A stretch of DNA of 64,000 nucleotides from Fremontodendron californicum (GCA_030761205.1 JAULJL010000041.1:1126001-1190000); one strand, 5' to 3'. Counted from the stretch's first letter, positions 49,748 to 62,365 are shown. Made by a program: numbers and translations. Notes: generated from the sequence alone by a model not told the origin.

Positions 49748-50040
49748 ATAAACCTGCTCAAGGGTCGGGCTATCCTTCCAAATCCGAAGGCCCGCCCATA
49801 TTTTGGAGGGTTTGGACAAAATTATTAGACCCAAAATATAAGTTTGGGCAAAAAAAAGAGGCCCATTTAAAAAATGAATCGGGTCTTAACTCCAATAATC
49901 AAGGTCCGAGCCCGACCCGTTTTTTATTTATATAATATATTATTTTTATATTTTATGTATTATTTAATTTATATCATATAAAAAATAAATATATATAATA
50001 TTATAATATAAATATTTAAAAATATGTTAAGTTATTTATG
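49748..50040. mobile_element. Truncated copy of the nested hAT-like MITE family
   Basis: ACCTGCTCAAGGGTCGGG and the following 280 bp (ccgaaggcccgcccatattt, gtccgagcccgacccg, then the AT-rich core) match the left half of the element at 642-1187. The right half is absent. Confidence 0.6.
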
Positions 50041-50242
50041 TTTAGAACAATCTTTGATAATATTTTTATTCAATCATCTGAATTAAGCAGATTTATCTTT
50101 TAATAAGACCAATATATATTTGCAAACATACGTATTTGAAACCTTGGGTCTTAGTCAGAGTCAGACATAGCAGATTCATAATTTTGGCTTAAAAATTATA
50201 GATGGTCCAATTTTATCTTCTTATATTATATATTCAGAATAG

Positions 50243-50246
<4 letters not shown>

Positions 50247-50282
<36 letters not shown>

Positions 50283-50638
50283 GATCTACTTAAATTAATG
50301 TAAAATTAATTTAGTTTTACATATTTTTATAACTTTTTTATAATATTTATATTTGTTAAATCCAACCGTTGCATTTCATGCTCTATTCTTATAAATCGTG
50401 TATGTCAAATTTCGAGTAAATTAAAAATGTTTAACTATTTGTTTAATGCAAAAAAATTTCAACCGTTAGATATATATATATATATAAAGTATTCTCGACA
50501 GACATGATATAGATATCGGATTGATTCAAAAATTTACATGCACGATGAGTGAAATTATATTGCTAAATTCAGCAATCAATTTATTAAAATATTAATTATA
50601 TACGAAATTATAAAAACGTATAAGTTAATAGTTAATCC

Positions 50639-50689
<51 letters not shown>

Positions 50690-50690
50690 C
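50247..50690. mobile_element. MITE-like segment bounded by (TA)n tracts (Micron-like)
   Basis: A segment of about 360 bp (50280-50640) has weakly inverted ends AGGGATCTACTTAAATTA and reverse-complement AGGGATTAACTATTAACT. It lies directly between TA microsatellites at about 50247-50279 and 50642-50688; a third TA run sits inside at 50471-50485. Micron MITEs in other plants are bounded by TA microsatellites in this way. Confidence 0.45.
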
Positions 50691-51794
50691 TAGAACTCCT
50701 CGTTCAACCTTTTATTATATATTTGGTATTTTTTTTTATTTGTTTATTTGATAATCTTCACTTTTCTCTTGATTTTATCTAAATAAAAAATCCACCTTAT
50801 TATTTATAATAAGACATAAAATCTTGCTTTTCGGGGAGCAAATAGAGCAATTTGCTAATAAAAAAAGAAAATAAGATTAGTGGTGGTCCAAGAATAGTCT
50901 CGTTATGATCAATGCCATTTTAGACGAGGAATATTGAGATTAACTTGAGATTTTAATATCTTTTTTTTTTTTGGATAAATAACTTGAGATTTCAATATCA
51001 ATTATATGAGCATAAGGTTTCAAAATCAAAGCAAAAAATAAAATTCTCTCTAGTTGCGGATAAAGTATTAAGAAAAATAAAATCAATAATTAAAATCTTA
51101 AAAAAAAAAAAAAAGGAACCTAAAGTTGTTTAAAAAGTATGAAACTTGATTCTAGAAATTCGGAATTCGAATTTTTAAGATGTACGAGATGAGATAAATG
51201 ATATTACGATATGGGATTATAACAAAGTAAGTAATAAAATTATTTTATCATAACTCATAAAAATTTTAAATTTTCACTTAAATCTTAAAATAAAACTTGA
51301 AAATAGGTGAATGCAATATGTTAGAGCGTGTAGTATTATCTAGAAGTATTCATGGCTGGGTTAAGCTCGGGTCAGTATGTAAACCTGAAATACTATTTAA
51401 AATATATTAAAATATTAAAAAAATTATTTTTATATTAATATTAATATATTTTTTATAATTAAATTTAAATAAAAAATATTTTTTATTAATAAAGAGTAAT
51501 TCGAGTTGAACGGACCGGTTTAAATTAACAAAATGCATATCCAAACTCGACCCAATACGAACCGGGTCAAACATATACTTACATGATAATATCTGTTATT
51601 GGCAGAAAATTGTTAGATGTATCACATGGAATATTACTCTTTTGATTTCTGCAATCCAAATTGAGGAGCTGCCATATCTTGCCATGTCCCCCTATCCCAG
51701 TAGATAAAATCCATTCGGACTGACCTTAAGCATCTCTATATATTTATGTGAAATGTGAGGACAGTTTTTATTTATTTATTTTTATCGATTGAAA
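50691..51794. other. AT-rich intergenic DNA with a decayed hAT-like fragment
   Basis: At 51340-51570 the sequence tagaagtattcatggctggg, an AT-rich core and cgggtcaaacatatacttac look like a decayed relative of the element at 54456-54732. Nothing else is recognised. Confidence 0.35.
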
Positions 51795-53182
51795 GGAGAT
51801 TCGAACTCAATTTTTATTATTATATATTAAGGGATGAAAAATTTAAATTCAGTTTTTTATTAGGAAAAACATGTGATCATCATTGAATCAAATGCTATGA
51901 ATGTCGAAATTTAGATTGAGCTAAAAGAGATTCTAATTCAACAGTCATTATTATATTAGGGGATGAAAGGATTCAAACCCAAGCTTTTGAGTAGGAAAAA
52001 CATATAATTATCATTAAATCAAATGTGGACCATGTCTAATTATTCGCATTATATGCACTCATTCAGAATTAAATGTGGAAGATGAATTACCGACGACGGA
52101 ATTCAAAGGATGTCATAGTGATGATTCCTAAGATATCTCGAGGTGAAAGAATTTCGTTAAATATCACCACGAGTGGTGGGAGTATTTAGCGATATGCTCA
52201 AAAAAAAAATCGTTTTTACTCCAAAATAGAAATAATCAAAATAAAAAAAAAATAATGAATGTTTACGTGCTTGATATTTTTCCATGCTCGTGTTTTTTTT
52301 AAATATTATATTCGTATGTTTAATCGTATAATTATGTATTTAATTATATGTATTATATGCTTAACCGTGCGCATTCCCTATTTAAATATTCGCATCATAC
52401 GTATTTAAATAAAAAATGGATGTAAATTGCCGACGACGGAATTCGAAAGATGTCACGGTTGTGATTCCTAAGATATCTTGAGGTGAGAGGATCTCGTTAA
52501 ATACCACCAAGAGTGTTGGGAATATTTAATGAGTATTCTTGATAATAAATTTACGATTCACTTTCACTTTCAAAAAAATAATAACAATTTAAAAAGAGAA
52601 TAAACATGTTTTGAAAAAAAATAAAAATAAAGTAAAAAGAGAAATAATTTTAAATGCCGATGTTAAGTCCATTAAATCGAGATTTAAGATAACACGTGAT
52701 TAAATGGTACTGTTTTCTAAACGGGCATCGCGGGGGTGCTAATCCTTCCCCACACGTAACCGACTCCCGAACCTGATTTTGTTTTCTCTCTGGTTTAAAA
52801 CGTAGACTTCGAAATTGGTTTTAAAATATTTTAATTAATTTTAAAATATTTCACTAAAATCGATTTTAATAGGTGGCCAATCACACCTAACAAAAAAGAT
52901 TAATGACGACTCCATTTTATTTTCAAAATTATCTTAACGGTCGAAAAACCATTATGACAACCCTCATTGAATTAAATGCTCTGAATGTCAAACTTTGGAT
53001 TGAGTGAAATGAGATTTGAACTCAACACTTATTATTATATTAGAGGATGAAAGGATTCAAACTCAAGCTTTTGAGTAGGAAAAATATGTAATCATTGAAT
53101 CAAATACTCTGAATGTCGAATTCTGTCGAATTTTGGATTGAGTGAAAGGAGATTCAAAATCAACACTTATTATTATATTAGG
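51787..53182. repeat. Direct repeats of about 115 bp split by an LTR-retrotransposon remnant
   Basis: Units at 51787-51911, 51912-52028, 52967-53100 and 53100-53182 share gattgagtgaaaggagattc, acttattattatattagg, gatgaaaggattcaaac and tttgagtaggaaaaa. Between units 2 and 3, a segment of about 930 bp (52029-52966) has an internal duplication (gacgacggaattcraaagat at about 52092 and 52431). It also has cgggggtgctaatccttccc, cgtaaccgactcccgaacc and ttaatgacgactcca, motifs that I associate with the start of Ty3/gypsy internal regions. Confidence 0.55.
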
Positions 53183-54455
53183 AGGTTGAACCGATAAGGA
53201 TTTTGATTTTTAATTCAATCGGTCCGATCAGTTCAACCGACCGATTCAATTGGGTGAAATTTTTCATATTAAATATATAATTTTAATGTTAGATAAGTAT
53301 TAAATAGAGTAAATACTTAATACAAATATATATTTAATTGAATGATATAATTTTAATATAAAATTAAAAAATTAAAAGTTCAAATCTCAGATACTTCTAA
53401 TTCTTTATTCAATCGATCTAATCATTCGATTTGATTCGATTTTTTTCGGTCATGCGTAAATGCAACGTGGCATTATTACTTGTATACATTCTAAAGTGAA
53501 TGATTAATTGGCTCTTTCTCACCCTTTTTTCCCCCCTCATTTTGGGCTTACCGAAGCTTACTTTTTTAAACTTTATTTTGGGCTTGATTGTTGGTTGAAA
53601 CAACTTTGTTCCCTACTTCCCTAACCCATTGTTGAACACATTATAAGATAACCCTTTTTTTCCTTCAAAATTTTTTTTTTTTTTTGTTTGTTTCCTACAA
53701 GTATATTAAACAAAAGGTTAAAGAAATAAGAACATTTTCCCCCAAAAAATTTACACCTTTTAACTCACATTTTTATATGGTAAAAATTATTATGAAGTAC
53801 CAAAGTGATGAATATTTTGGCCAAAAATAAGTGATGAATATGGCAATGGACTACTTTCTAAAACTATAAAAGTGATATTATTTGAATCACATTTGAAAAA
53901 ATCGGATCGGTCCGTCAGACAAGTTTAATCGAGAATCGATGGTTACTCTGACCTGGTGCATATTAGAAAATAAAAAATCTAATGAACTGGGGAAAAATCG
54001 ATTCAACCGGTAAAAAATCGTTAAAAATAAGATTAAACTGGTTTTTTGTAATTTTTTTTTATAAACGATGAACTTTGAACCTTTAACCTCTTAATCATAT
54101 ATTAAAGACCAAATCATTGAATCAAATACATATTTTTATTAACTAATTATTATATTTAATACTTATTTAATATCTAAATCGTATATTTAAGGCTATAGAC
54201 TAAATATATATCTTTTTTAGAAAGTATATGAAATTTGAAACCACAATCTCCAAATCCACAAAAAACGAATCGAATAATGTCAAATATCCGAATTTTTACT
54301 ATCTATTCCCATTATTAGTGATAACAAATATTAATATATATAAAATTATAATAATTTAACTTTTTTTTACTTGCTCCTTTTATATTATTATAATATAAAA
54401 AATACTATTTGACACAGACAATTAATGTCAATATATTTATTAAATTGATCGAGAA
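53183..54455. other. AT-rich intergenic DNA
   Basis: No gene. Stretches such as caatcggtccgatcagttc (53217) and cggatcggtccgtcagac (53903) look like arms of decayed hAT-like elements, but I cannot fix their borders. Confidence 0.35.
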
Positions 54456-54732
54456 TAGAAGTGCTCATGGGCCGGGTTAGGTTGCGGCTCTATTTTTTTT
54501 CAAATTTTTTATCCAGGCTCGGCCCTGCACGGGCTCATGCCTGCCCATGAGCTCGAATTTACTGTTCATATATATAAAATTTTATTTTTTATATGTTTTT
54601 ATAATTAAAATTAAATAAAATAATATTATTATAATACAAAAATACTGTACCGACCCGGGTTGGCCCGGATCAAAAAATATTGTCCAGGCCCGACCCAATA
54701 CGGGCCGGGCTGCCGGCCCGTGAGCAGTTCTA
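54456..54732. mobile_element. Small hAT-like MITE
   Basis: 277 bp with ends TAGAAGTGCTCATGGGCCGG and reverse-complement TAGAACTGCTCACGGGCCGG, an inverted match of 17 of 20. GC-rich arms flank an AT core. The flanking 8-mers match poorly. Confidence 0.7.
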
Positions 54733-55125
54733 ATAAAAAAAAAAATTAATTGAGGAAAGTAATTAATTATGTAGATTCATCTTTGCCTGATCTTAACAAG
54801 TCATTTGGCTCGTGGACAAGTCTAACAAGACGTATAGATAATTTTTTATTGAATTATAATAGTATATAAATTGATAATAAATTAATTTTCTAATTAATAA
54901 GTCATGTTTTAACTTTTTAATTTTGTAAAATTTAAAATTTTATCGTATATATAACATAATATGATTTTGAATTCGATTAACAGGTACTTATAAACATCAA
55001 TTAAGGATTACTTAATTAATATTTTAATTTTTTTAAAATTTATTATATTATTTTATTAAATTAAAAAATGCATTAATTACTTTTTTTTATTATAATTATT
55101 ACTTTAATCAGTATCACTAGACATA

Positions 55126-55560
55126 GAGGTGAGCATTCGATCGATTCGCTTCTAAAATTCTAAAAACTGAATAAATCGATCGAACTTGAAAAATCAACTG
55201 AATCGACCGAACTCTATACAAGAAACCGAAATAACCAAACCAAAATTAATTGGTTCAGTTCGGTCAATTATGTTGACTTGAGTTTTATTTTGGGCTTATG
55301 AAATTGGGTAATATTGTTATGTTTTGAGTAAGATAATTGGATTCAATATGGTTAATATAAATAAAAATATATTATTAATTTATTTTTAATTAGGTATCGG
55401 TTTGTACGATCGATTCAATTTGAAAAATAAAAAATCACAAACAGATCAAATAAACTTATTTAAATCGATTTTTCTAACCGAATTTTATCGAAACCAATTA
55501 AATTAAACCAAATAAATCGATTAAGATCGATTTAATTGATTCGTCCGTTTAGTGCTCACC
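55126..55560. mobile_element. hAT-like MITE upstream of the SIP1 gene
   Basis: The ends TAGAGGTGAGCATTCGATCG and reverse-complement AAGAGGTGAGCACTAAACGG share AGAGGTGAGCA. Subterminal aatcgatcgaa motifs are present. Flanks ctagac and ttagac suggest, but do not prove, an 8-bp duplication. Confidence 0.55.
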
Positions 55561-55593
55561 TCTTATTAGACCTTGATTAATACTTTTCTCATG

Positions 55594-55596
<3 letters not shown>

Positions 55597-55637
<41 letters not shown>
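55597..55637. repeat. (TA)n microsatellite in the SIP1 upstream region
   Basis: About 20 TA repeats some 245 bp before the SIP1 start codon, between the gene and the hAT-like MITE. Confidence 0.9.
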
Positions 55638-55640
<3 letters not shown>

Positions 55641-55879
55641 GTATTTGGGTAGGTAAGATGCACGTGAAATCACTACCACACACAAGCCAAGATAAGTAGT
55701 TGGTATCTTGGTATTTGTTTGTTTTCAGACAAGTTGATGTTGATATGCTCTTTTGACAAAGCAACATAAAAGGAAAAAAAAAAAAGGCAAAAGAAAGGCA
55801 AACCAAAGGAGAGCCTGAAGTCTGATTCTGAGGCTGTTCCAGGCCAAAACAAGAGGGGAATCGAAAACACTGCTAAAAG

Positions 55880-56599
55880 ATGGGAGTGATAAAGGCAGCC
55901 GTAGGAGATGCCCTTTTAACATCGATGTGGGTATTTAGCATGCCATTTCTTAAGATATTCACACCCAAAATAGCAATTTTCCTTGGCGTTCAAACCCTGC
56001 CTTTGGCTGTTCTTTTCATCACCACAATCTTGGTCACCTCCATGGTGTTTATCTTCAGCTTGATCGGCGACGCCCTCGGCGGTGCCAGCTTCAATCCCAC
56101 AGCTTCCCTCACTTTCTACGCCGCCGGTCTCAAGAAAGACTCGTCTCTCCTTTCAATGGCCATACGTTTCCCCGCTCAGGCTGCCGGCGGAGTGGCCGGT
56201 GTCAAGGCAATTTTGAGAGTTCTTCCTGAGGAATATAAGAAAACCATGAAAGGACCTTCCTTGAAAGTGGATTTACATACTGGGTTTTTAGCTGAAGGGT
56301 TGCTGACTTTTGGGCTCAGTTTGGCTCTCCTGGTGATTTTGTTTAAGGGTCCTAAAAACCCTTTGATTAAGCTTTGGTTAATGGCTTTATCAACTGTGGG
56401 ATTAGTGGTTACTGGCTCCAATTACACTGGACCTTCCATGAATCCTGCAAATGCTTTTGGATGGGCATATGTTAACAATTGGCATAATTCTTGGGAGCTT
56501 TATTATGTTTATTGGATTGGTCCTTTGATTGGGGCAACTTTGGCTGCTTGGGTTTTCAGATTCTTGCTTTCTCCACCAACCAAGGAGAAAAAAGCTTGA
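55880..56599 (+). CDS. SIP1-type aquaporin (small basic intrinsic protein)
   Basis: A single uninterrupted frame of 239 aa, the normal SIP length, starting MGVIKAAVGDALLTSMWVF. MIP-family channels have two NPA half-helices. Here the first is NPT (residues 72-74, GGASFNPTAS) and the second is a standard NPA (188-190, GPSMNPANAF), as in SIP1 proteins. Six hydrophobic segments are visible, the N-terminus is short, and the C-terminus is a short basic tail (SPPTKEKKA). Plant SIPs sit mainly in the ER membrane and conduct water or small solutes. The intronless structure, with start context AAAGATGGGAG, needs no splicing. No defect is seen. A Tat retrotransposon lies about 0.5 kb downstream. Assignment to SIP1 rather than SIP2 rests on the NPT motif and overall similarity; the exact paralogue is not determined. 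Confidence 0.95.
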   Translation: MGVIKAAVGDALLTSMWVFSMPFLKIFTPKIAIFLGVQTLPLAVLFITTILVTSMVFIFSLIGDALGGASFNPTASLTFYAAGLKKDSSLLSMAIRFPAQAAGGVAGVKAILRVLPEEYKKTMKGPSLKVDLHTGFLAEGLLTFGLSLALLVILFKGPKNPLIKLWLMALSTVGLVVTGSNYTGPSMNPANAFGWAYVNNWHNSWELYYVYWIGPLIGATLAAWVFRFLLSPPTKEKKA

Positions 56600-57029
56600 T
56601 TTTATGTAATTCGTTTACAATTTCTAATAATAAAAAAAGTTTCATTTTCTTTGCATTTAGCTTATTGGTGATCTTTGGATGATCTTGTTGTTAATCTGAT
56701 TCATATATCCAATTAAAAGAAAAGAAGTTCCAGCATTTTTTTTCCCATGGGGGTTTGATCTGGATTATTGAATATTGATAGAGTGAAGCTGTTTTTTTAG
56801 ATGAATTTTTTCCTTTTTGAGAAGAAGAATGTGAATTTTTTTTTATATATAAAAATACTTGCATTAATCGATGAAACAAATGCTGCTTGAGTGGAGAATG
56901 GAATTGATTTTGAAACGTCAATTATTTAACAATTTTATGAGGTTTAAATTTGTTAAACCCAATATACCTTCTAGGTCAATGACTCAGGCTAATCATCAAG
57001 TTTATCAAATCTTTCACTACGGGATCCAA
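56600..57029. other. SIP1 3' flank
   Basis: The likely SIP1 3' UTR occupies the first 100-250 bp (aataataaaaaaag near 56625 could serve as a polyadenylation signal). The remainder is AT-rich up to the sharp rise in GC near 57030, where retrotransposon sequence begins. Confidence 0.4.
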
Positions 57030-57367
57030 GAAGGTGAGCTCGTCAAGTCTGAGTTACTGAGTAGTTGCCACTGAAGTGCGACCTCTAACACCCATCACTT
57101 CAAAGGACACGCGGCTCACTCGACAGCCACCCTACTTGTCACATCGTCGCCTATCACATCGGAATCCACGTGAGACTTTGGCCCATCTGTCCTTAGTCAA
57201 ACCCCGGCACGTGGCGTGCAACGACTTGTTAGAGAAAACTATAAATAGGCCTCTTAGGACCAGCTGATTCTCTCTAGATACCCTTAGCACCAAAATCCTA
57301 CGTTGTTGCTCTGCTTCCCTTCTCCTTCTGGCCTTAGAACCATCCACCACCAAAAACACCATCAACA
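57030..57367 (+). promoter_or_regulatory. Putative 3' part of the 5' LTR with TATA box
   Basis: A GC-richer block begins near 57030 and ends ...ccatcaaca just before the primer-binding-like site. TATAAATA at 57240-57247 is a good TATA box placed within the block, as in an LTR U3/R. The true LTR start is unknown. Confidence 0.45.
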
Positions 57368-57369
57368 AT

Positions 57370-57387
57370 TGGCGCCATCTGTGGGAA
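57370..57387 (+). other. Primer-binding-like site
   Basis: TGGCGCCATCTGTGGGAA begins with TGG, the complement of a tRNA CCA end, and resembles the TGGCGCC-type sites of Tat and Athila elements. It sits 2 bp after the LTR-like end and about 10 bp before the gag start. Which tRNA it would pair with is not determined. Confidence 0.6.
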
Positions 57388-57396
57388 ACAAGAGTC

Positions 57397-58816
57397 ATGT
57401 CTCTACCACCACCAACCCAACATAACAACCCCCCAGAGGCCTCAGGCATTGGTACATCTGGCACTAGCCCCCAATTATCTTCAGCAATAGCAAGCCATGT
57501 ATTCTCCTCTCCAGGAATATCCCTCTATTTGTCGAATTATCACCAAAACTACTCCTTCCCCAACCCCTGGTACCACCAACCTTACCCTCCCTACGGTTAT
57601 TACCAGAATTTACTAGCAGCCAGCTCCCCAATACTATCAACAACCCCAGATTTAGTCAACAAAATCGCCTCAAATGCTCAACGAGGCTCTGGTCCTGTCT
57701 TGGGCAAGGGAGCCTCTGCCAGTCGCCCTGCAGGCCCCCAAGCCGAGACTAGGGAGCGTACTAGTGTCACTTTTGCTCCCGGTGTTAACCCAACACGAGA
57801 TAACCTAGAATTACCAACCCCTCAACCAGAATTCACATTCACCGCCTCAAACTACCCAACAGCAACGGCCAGCCGACAAATGGGGTCGTCCAACTTCCCC
57901 CCATCATACCTCCCTTATCATACCCAGACCCGATGCAACATGCATTGATGAACCAAATACAAACCCTCCAAGCATAGTTGGCGGAGCAACAAAGAACCGT
58001 ACTTCAAGCCACCCAGCAAATTAACAACCTACAAAGGAATCAATACCGAGACCAACAAGAAGAAAGCAGTAACTCATCCACGAGCGAGAGCCATCAAGAA
58101 GGTTGTGAAAGAATAAAGGAAATAACCAAAATGAATCCCCTGAGGGACGAGCCCAAACCCAAGAGAGGGCTTGTCCATAGAAAAGAAGAATTATAACGAA
58201 TACTGTGGGAACAGCTACCGCGAATGTTCAGGCCCAAATGGCGGCCCTGCGCAGAGAAGTCCAGGGGATGATGAAGGATAAGGTAGAGGAAATAGAATGG
58301 ATAAGCGATTACAACAGCCCCTTAACAGTGCAAATTCGACAGGAGCAGGTGCACACGTCTACGAAATTGCAGAAGGAGACTTACGACGGCAGCAAGGACC
58401 CTGTCGACCACCTCATTCAGTATAGCAACTACATGGAGCTGCTTGGGACGAGCGATGCCCTCAAATACCGAGTGTTCCCCACGATGTTACGGATGCAAGC
58501 CAAGACTTGGTACCACTCATTGTCGACGAACTCCGTCGACAACTTCGAGAAACTGGGTAGGATGTTCATTACTCACTTCCTCGCCAATAAGGCTACCTTT
58601 AAGACACCCTCCAGTTTATTAGCAGTCAAACAGAGAGAGAATGAATCTCGAAGAAAGTACATTCGGCGATTTAACTCCGCCACAATGGAGATTAAAGACC
58701 TGTATGACGATTGGGCCATACAGGCAATCATTTTTGGTGTTTGCCACGAACATCTAGGGTACGTTTTGACAGATACGAAATCAGAAAAGCTCTACAACCT
58801 TTATGAGAAGGCCTAG
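57397..58816 (+). pseudogene. gag of the Tat retrotransposon, broken
   Basis: The Pro/Ser-rich N-terminal part starts MSLPPPTQHNNPPEASG and runs to a stop at 57948. The capsid-like gag domain lies at 58205-58816 and includes YDGSKDPVDHLIQY, RMQAKTWYHSLS, RRKYIRRFNSATMEI and a C-terminal YNLYEKA. Then a TAG interrupts continuing sequence (RYAKIKEMKMAER). A normal gag would be one frame through to a zinc knuckle; here at least three stops or frame changes occur and no knuckle is visible. Confidence 0.75.
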
Positions 58817-59547
58817 AGGTACGCCAAAATCAAAGAAATGAAGATGGCAGAAAGAAGCACTGAATGGGAAAATCAGTCCAAAAATTAAGAGAGATTTCAG
58901 GGGAATAGGGAAGGGCAGAGGGATACAGGAACCAGTCTAGATTCGATTCGCATCGTAGAAGATCAAGGTCGCCAGACAAAATTTCCCAGAACCAGCAGGC
59001 TCATCCTTATCAAGGCTACAATAAAGAACATAAAGGCCCCCTACTCCAAATTCCAAGAATATACCCCCTGAATACCTCCAAGACGTACATTTTGAATGTC
59101 GTATCTCATGAAGGTATTTTGGGTACCCCTTACCTAATGAAAGACAATCCGACTCGTCTGAACTTTAAAGAAATGTGTCAGTATCACAATGATGTAGGGC
59201 AAGGTACTAAGACTGTCGATTTCTGAAGGACGCCATCAAAGATACTATCAGGAAGGGACAAATTAAACAGTTTGTCAAAAGAACGGGTGCCCAGTAGGGA
59301 CAGACGTTGGTGGGAAATCAAAAGAACAATAAAGCAGAGGGGAAAAAGCCCGTTCAAGGAGTCATCAATATGATAATATAGGGATAGAGGAATGGGTGAG
59401 TAGCAGTTCCAAGAGAAAGGCGCATCTTAGAAGCGTGATGGTGGTTGATATCGCCCATAAGAAAACAAGACACAGTGAAGACTGGCTGGTGGACTGCACA
59501 GACAAAGACATTAATTTTCTGGAAGATAATGGAACGACCCGATTGTC

Positions 59548-62355
59548 GTGTCCACCACAATTGGTAATTTCCAAATCAAGAGAGTCCTGGTCGACAGTGA
59601 CAATGCAGTCAAGGTTCTCCAACTAGAAGCCTTCAGAAAGATGTGCCTCCCAGACTCAGATTTGAAGTCAACGAGTCCCATATTTGGCTTCGCCGATCAA
59701 CCCATAAATGTCAGAGGCTCCGTTGCCCTTCCAGTCACTATAAGAGATATCCATCATGTCTTTACAGTAATGATATATTTCCTGGTGGTTGACCAACCTT
59801 TAGCGTACAATGCCATCCTTGGGCAACCCCTGATGAGAAAAACCAAAATGGTCACAGCGGTATATTGTTTGACAATGAAGTTTTCGTCCCCTATGGGAAT
59901 AGGGTATATGAAAATAGACCAGTAGACAGCTCGACAATGCCACATACTCTCCATATAGCTTGCCAAGAAGAATCAAGCAATGCCACAGGCAGTAAGCGTC
60001 GAAAACACAGAGACTGGGGGGCAAGACACAGGATCTGAATGAATGGAAATTGAGACTGGGGGGCAACCGGAGGACATGCAAGTAAAGCTGATTGATAAAA
60101 ACACCCTTACTTTAGAAAGCCTGGACACCAGAGTAGAGACCAGCCAGTGTAAAGTAGAACCAACAGAACAAACAGTGGTGATCCCCTTATACGAAGAATA
60201 CCCAGAGAAGGTAACCCAGGCAGGGTTATCCCGGACCAGCCAGGAAAGACAGCCCTTGGTACAAATATTGTAAGCCAATACAGATGTCTTCACATGGTCG
60301 ACTGCAGACATGCTAGGGATAGACATGGATACCATTACCCACTCCTTGGGCGTCGACCCTACAGCCAAGCCAGTTAAACAAAATAAAAGGAAGTTAGCCC
60401 CTGAACGGATACAAGCAGTAAGGGAGGAGGTTGAGAAACTCCTCGTCGTAGGGTTCATTAGAAAAGTTAAGTATCTAGAGTGGTTGGCCAATGTGGTAAT
60501 GGTGAAAAAAGCTAATGGGAAGTGGCGTATGTGTGTGAATTTCACTGACCTAAACAAGGCTTGCCCAAAAGATAGTTTCCCTTTGCCTTCCATGGATAGA
60601 CTGGTAGATTCTTCAGCGGGACACAAGTATATGAGTTTTATGGACGCTTTCTCAGGGTATAATCAGATCAAGATGAACCTTAAGGACCAAGATAAGATGT
60701 TATTCATCACCGATGAAGGGTTGTAATGTTACCAGGTGATGCCTTTTAGGTTGAAAAATGCTAAGGCGACCTATCAGAGATTAGTGAATAAGCTGTTCAA
60801 AGACCAGATTGGACGAAGTGTTGAAGTTTATATGGACGATATGCTGGTGAAGAGCTCTTCCATTGAACAACATTTGTTGGACCTGGTAGAGGTCTTTCAG
60901 GTTTTGGGACTGAACCCCAACAAGTGTGCCTTTACAGTTGGAGCAGAAAAGTTCTTGGGATTCATGGTCTCAAATAGGGGAATTGAGGCGAACCCCGAGA
61001 AAGTCCAAGCAATCTTGGTATAGGCCCCCAAGAAACACCAAGGAGATGCAAAGACTCATAGGCAGAATAGTCGCCCTGAACAGGTTTGTTTCCAAATTAG
61101 CTGATAAGTGTTTGCCCTTTTTTAAGGTGCTCAGAGGTGCCTCCCGATATCAGTGGAACCAAGACTTCCAAGCAGCGTTTGAAGAATTGAAGAAGTACCT
61201 ATGTTCCCTTCCGTTAATTGTCAGTCCTTTTCTCGATGAACCCTTGTTCATATATTTGACGGTATCAGATGAAACAGTGGCAGCAGTGTTAGTCAAAAAA
61301 GACAAGACTCGACAGGCTCTCGTTTAATACGTTAGCAGAGCCTTACAGAATGGCGAGATTAATTACACTAGGCTAGAAAAAATGGCCTTCGCCCTTGTGA
61401 TGGCGGTGAGGAAACTTAGATAGTACTTTCAAGCTTATCTCATTATTGTTTTGACAGATTAACCCCTCAGAGAAGTCCTGCAAAGGGTCTACAGTTCGGG
61501 CAGGATAGTTAAGTGAAGTATCGAGCTCAGCGAATTTGGCCTAGAATTCAGGCCAAAAAAGACGATTAAGGCCCAAGTCTTGGCAAATTTTGTAGCTGAA
61601 TGCTCGTTCACTGACGAGGTTACTGTGTCGATCCAATATCCGATCGAGCCCTCACCTAAGACGGACGAGCTGATACCGCCCCCCAATCCGGAGCTGATGC
61701 GTAGGCCCATGATAACGAAGCCCTTAGCTGAAAACATATGGACAATGTTCGTGGACGTATCTTCAGGAAAGGAGGGATCCGGAGCAGGCGTTCTCCTGAC
61801 AGACCCCCAGGGAAACGAGTGGCAATACGGGCTTTCTTTTGGCTTCTCCTCATCGAACAATACAATCGAATATGAAGCTTTGCTGGCAGGATTAGAACTC
61901 ACCACAAAATTGAGTGTTGCTAAGCTGTGGCTATACACTGACTCGCAGCTAGTGGCGAAACAAGTGAATGGGGAATATGAAGTCAGAGAACCTGTCTTAG
62001 TCAAATACCATGAAAAAGTACTTAAGTCGAAAAAAGGATTCGAGGAACTGGTTGTTAAGCAGGTCGCTAGGGAAGAAAATACGAGAGCAGATATCCTGTC
62101 CAAACTTGCCTCATCCATTGATTTCGGGCAAAAGGGAAAAATCTTGTTAGAGCATCGCCAGGCGTCGAACTATCAGAATGAAGAAGAAGTCCTCTGCGTC
62201 ATAGGCGAACCTAGCTGGTTCACGCCCATCATGGGTTATTTTACAAGAAAGACCATCCTAGAAAATCCCAAGGAGCAGGCAAAGCTCAAGACAAGGGCCA
62301 CCAGGCAAAATTTGCATCAACAACTCCCTGATGTTCACCTCCTACACTTCCAATA
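59548..62355 (+). pseudogene. pol of the Tat retrotransposon: protease, reverse transcriptase and two RNase H, integrase absent
   Basis: The protease region (59548-59925) has IKRVLVDSDNAVKVL, where a DSG triplet is expected. The reverse transcriptase (60310-61023) has MDAFSGYNQIKM and the catalytic YMDD at 60829-60840. It is cut by TAA at 60724-60726, TAG at 61021-61023 and a frame change beside the latter. The first RNase H lies at about 61200-61480 (FVSKLADKCLPFFKVL before it, SRALQNGEINYTRLEKMAFA within) with several stops. The second, archaeal-type RNase H is nearly intact at 61720-62125 (FVDVSSGKEGSGAGVLL, EYEALLAGLELT, YTDSQLVAKQ, TRADILSKLAS). The frame ends at 62356 soon after, where integrase should begin, and runs into tandem repeats. 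Dead element. Confidence 0.85.
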
Positions 62356-62365
62356 AGGCCTAAAG

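Noticed and set aside
57132..57464. Minus-strand frame of 110 codons over the LTR-like region
   Set aside because: No recognisable motif, and it overlaps the TATA box, primer-binding-like site and gag start of the retrotransposon.
61489..62118. Minus-strand frame of 209 codons
   Set aside because: It is opposite the second RNase H, whose motifs are clear on the plus strand.
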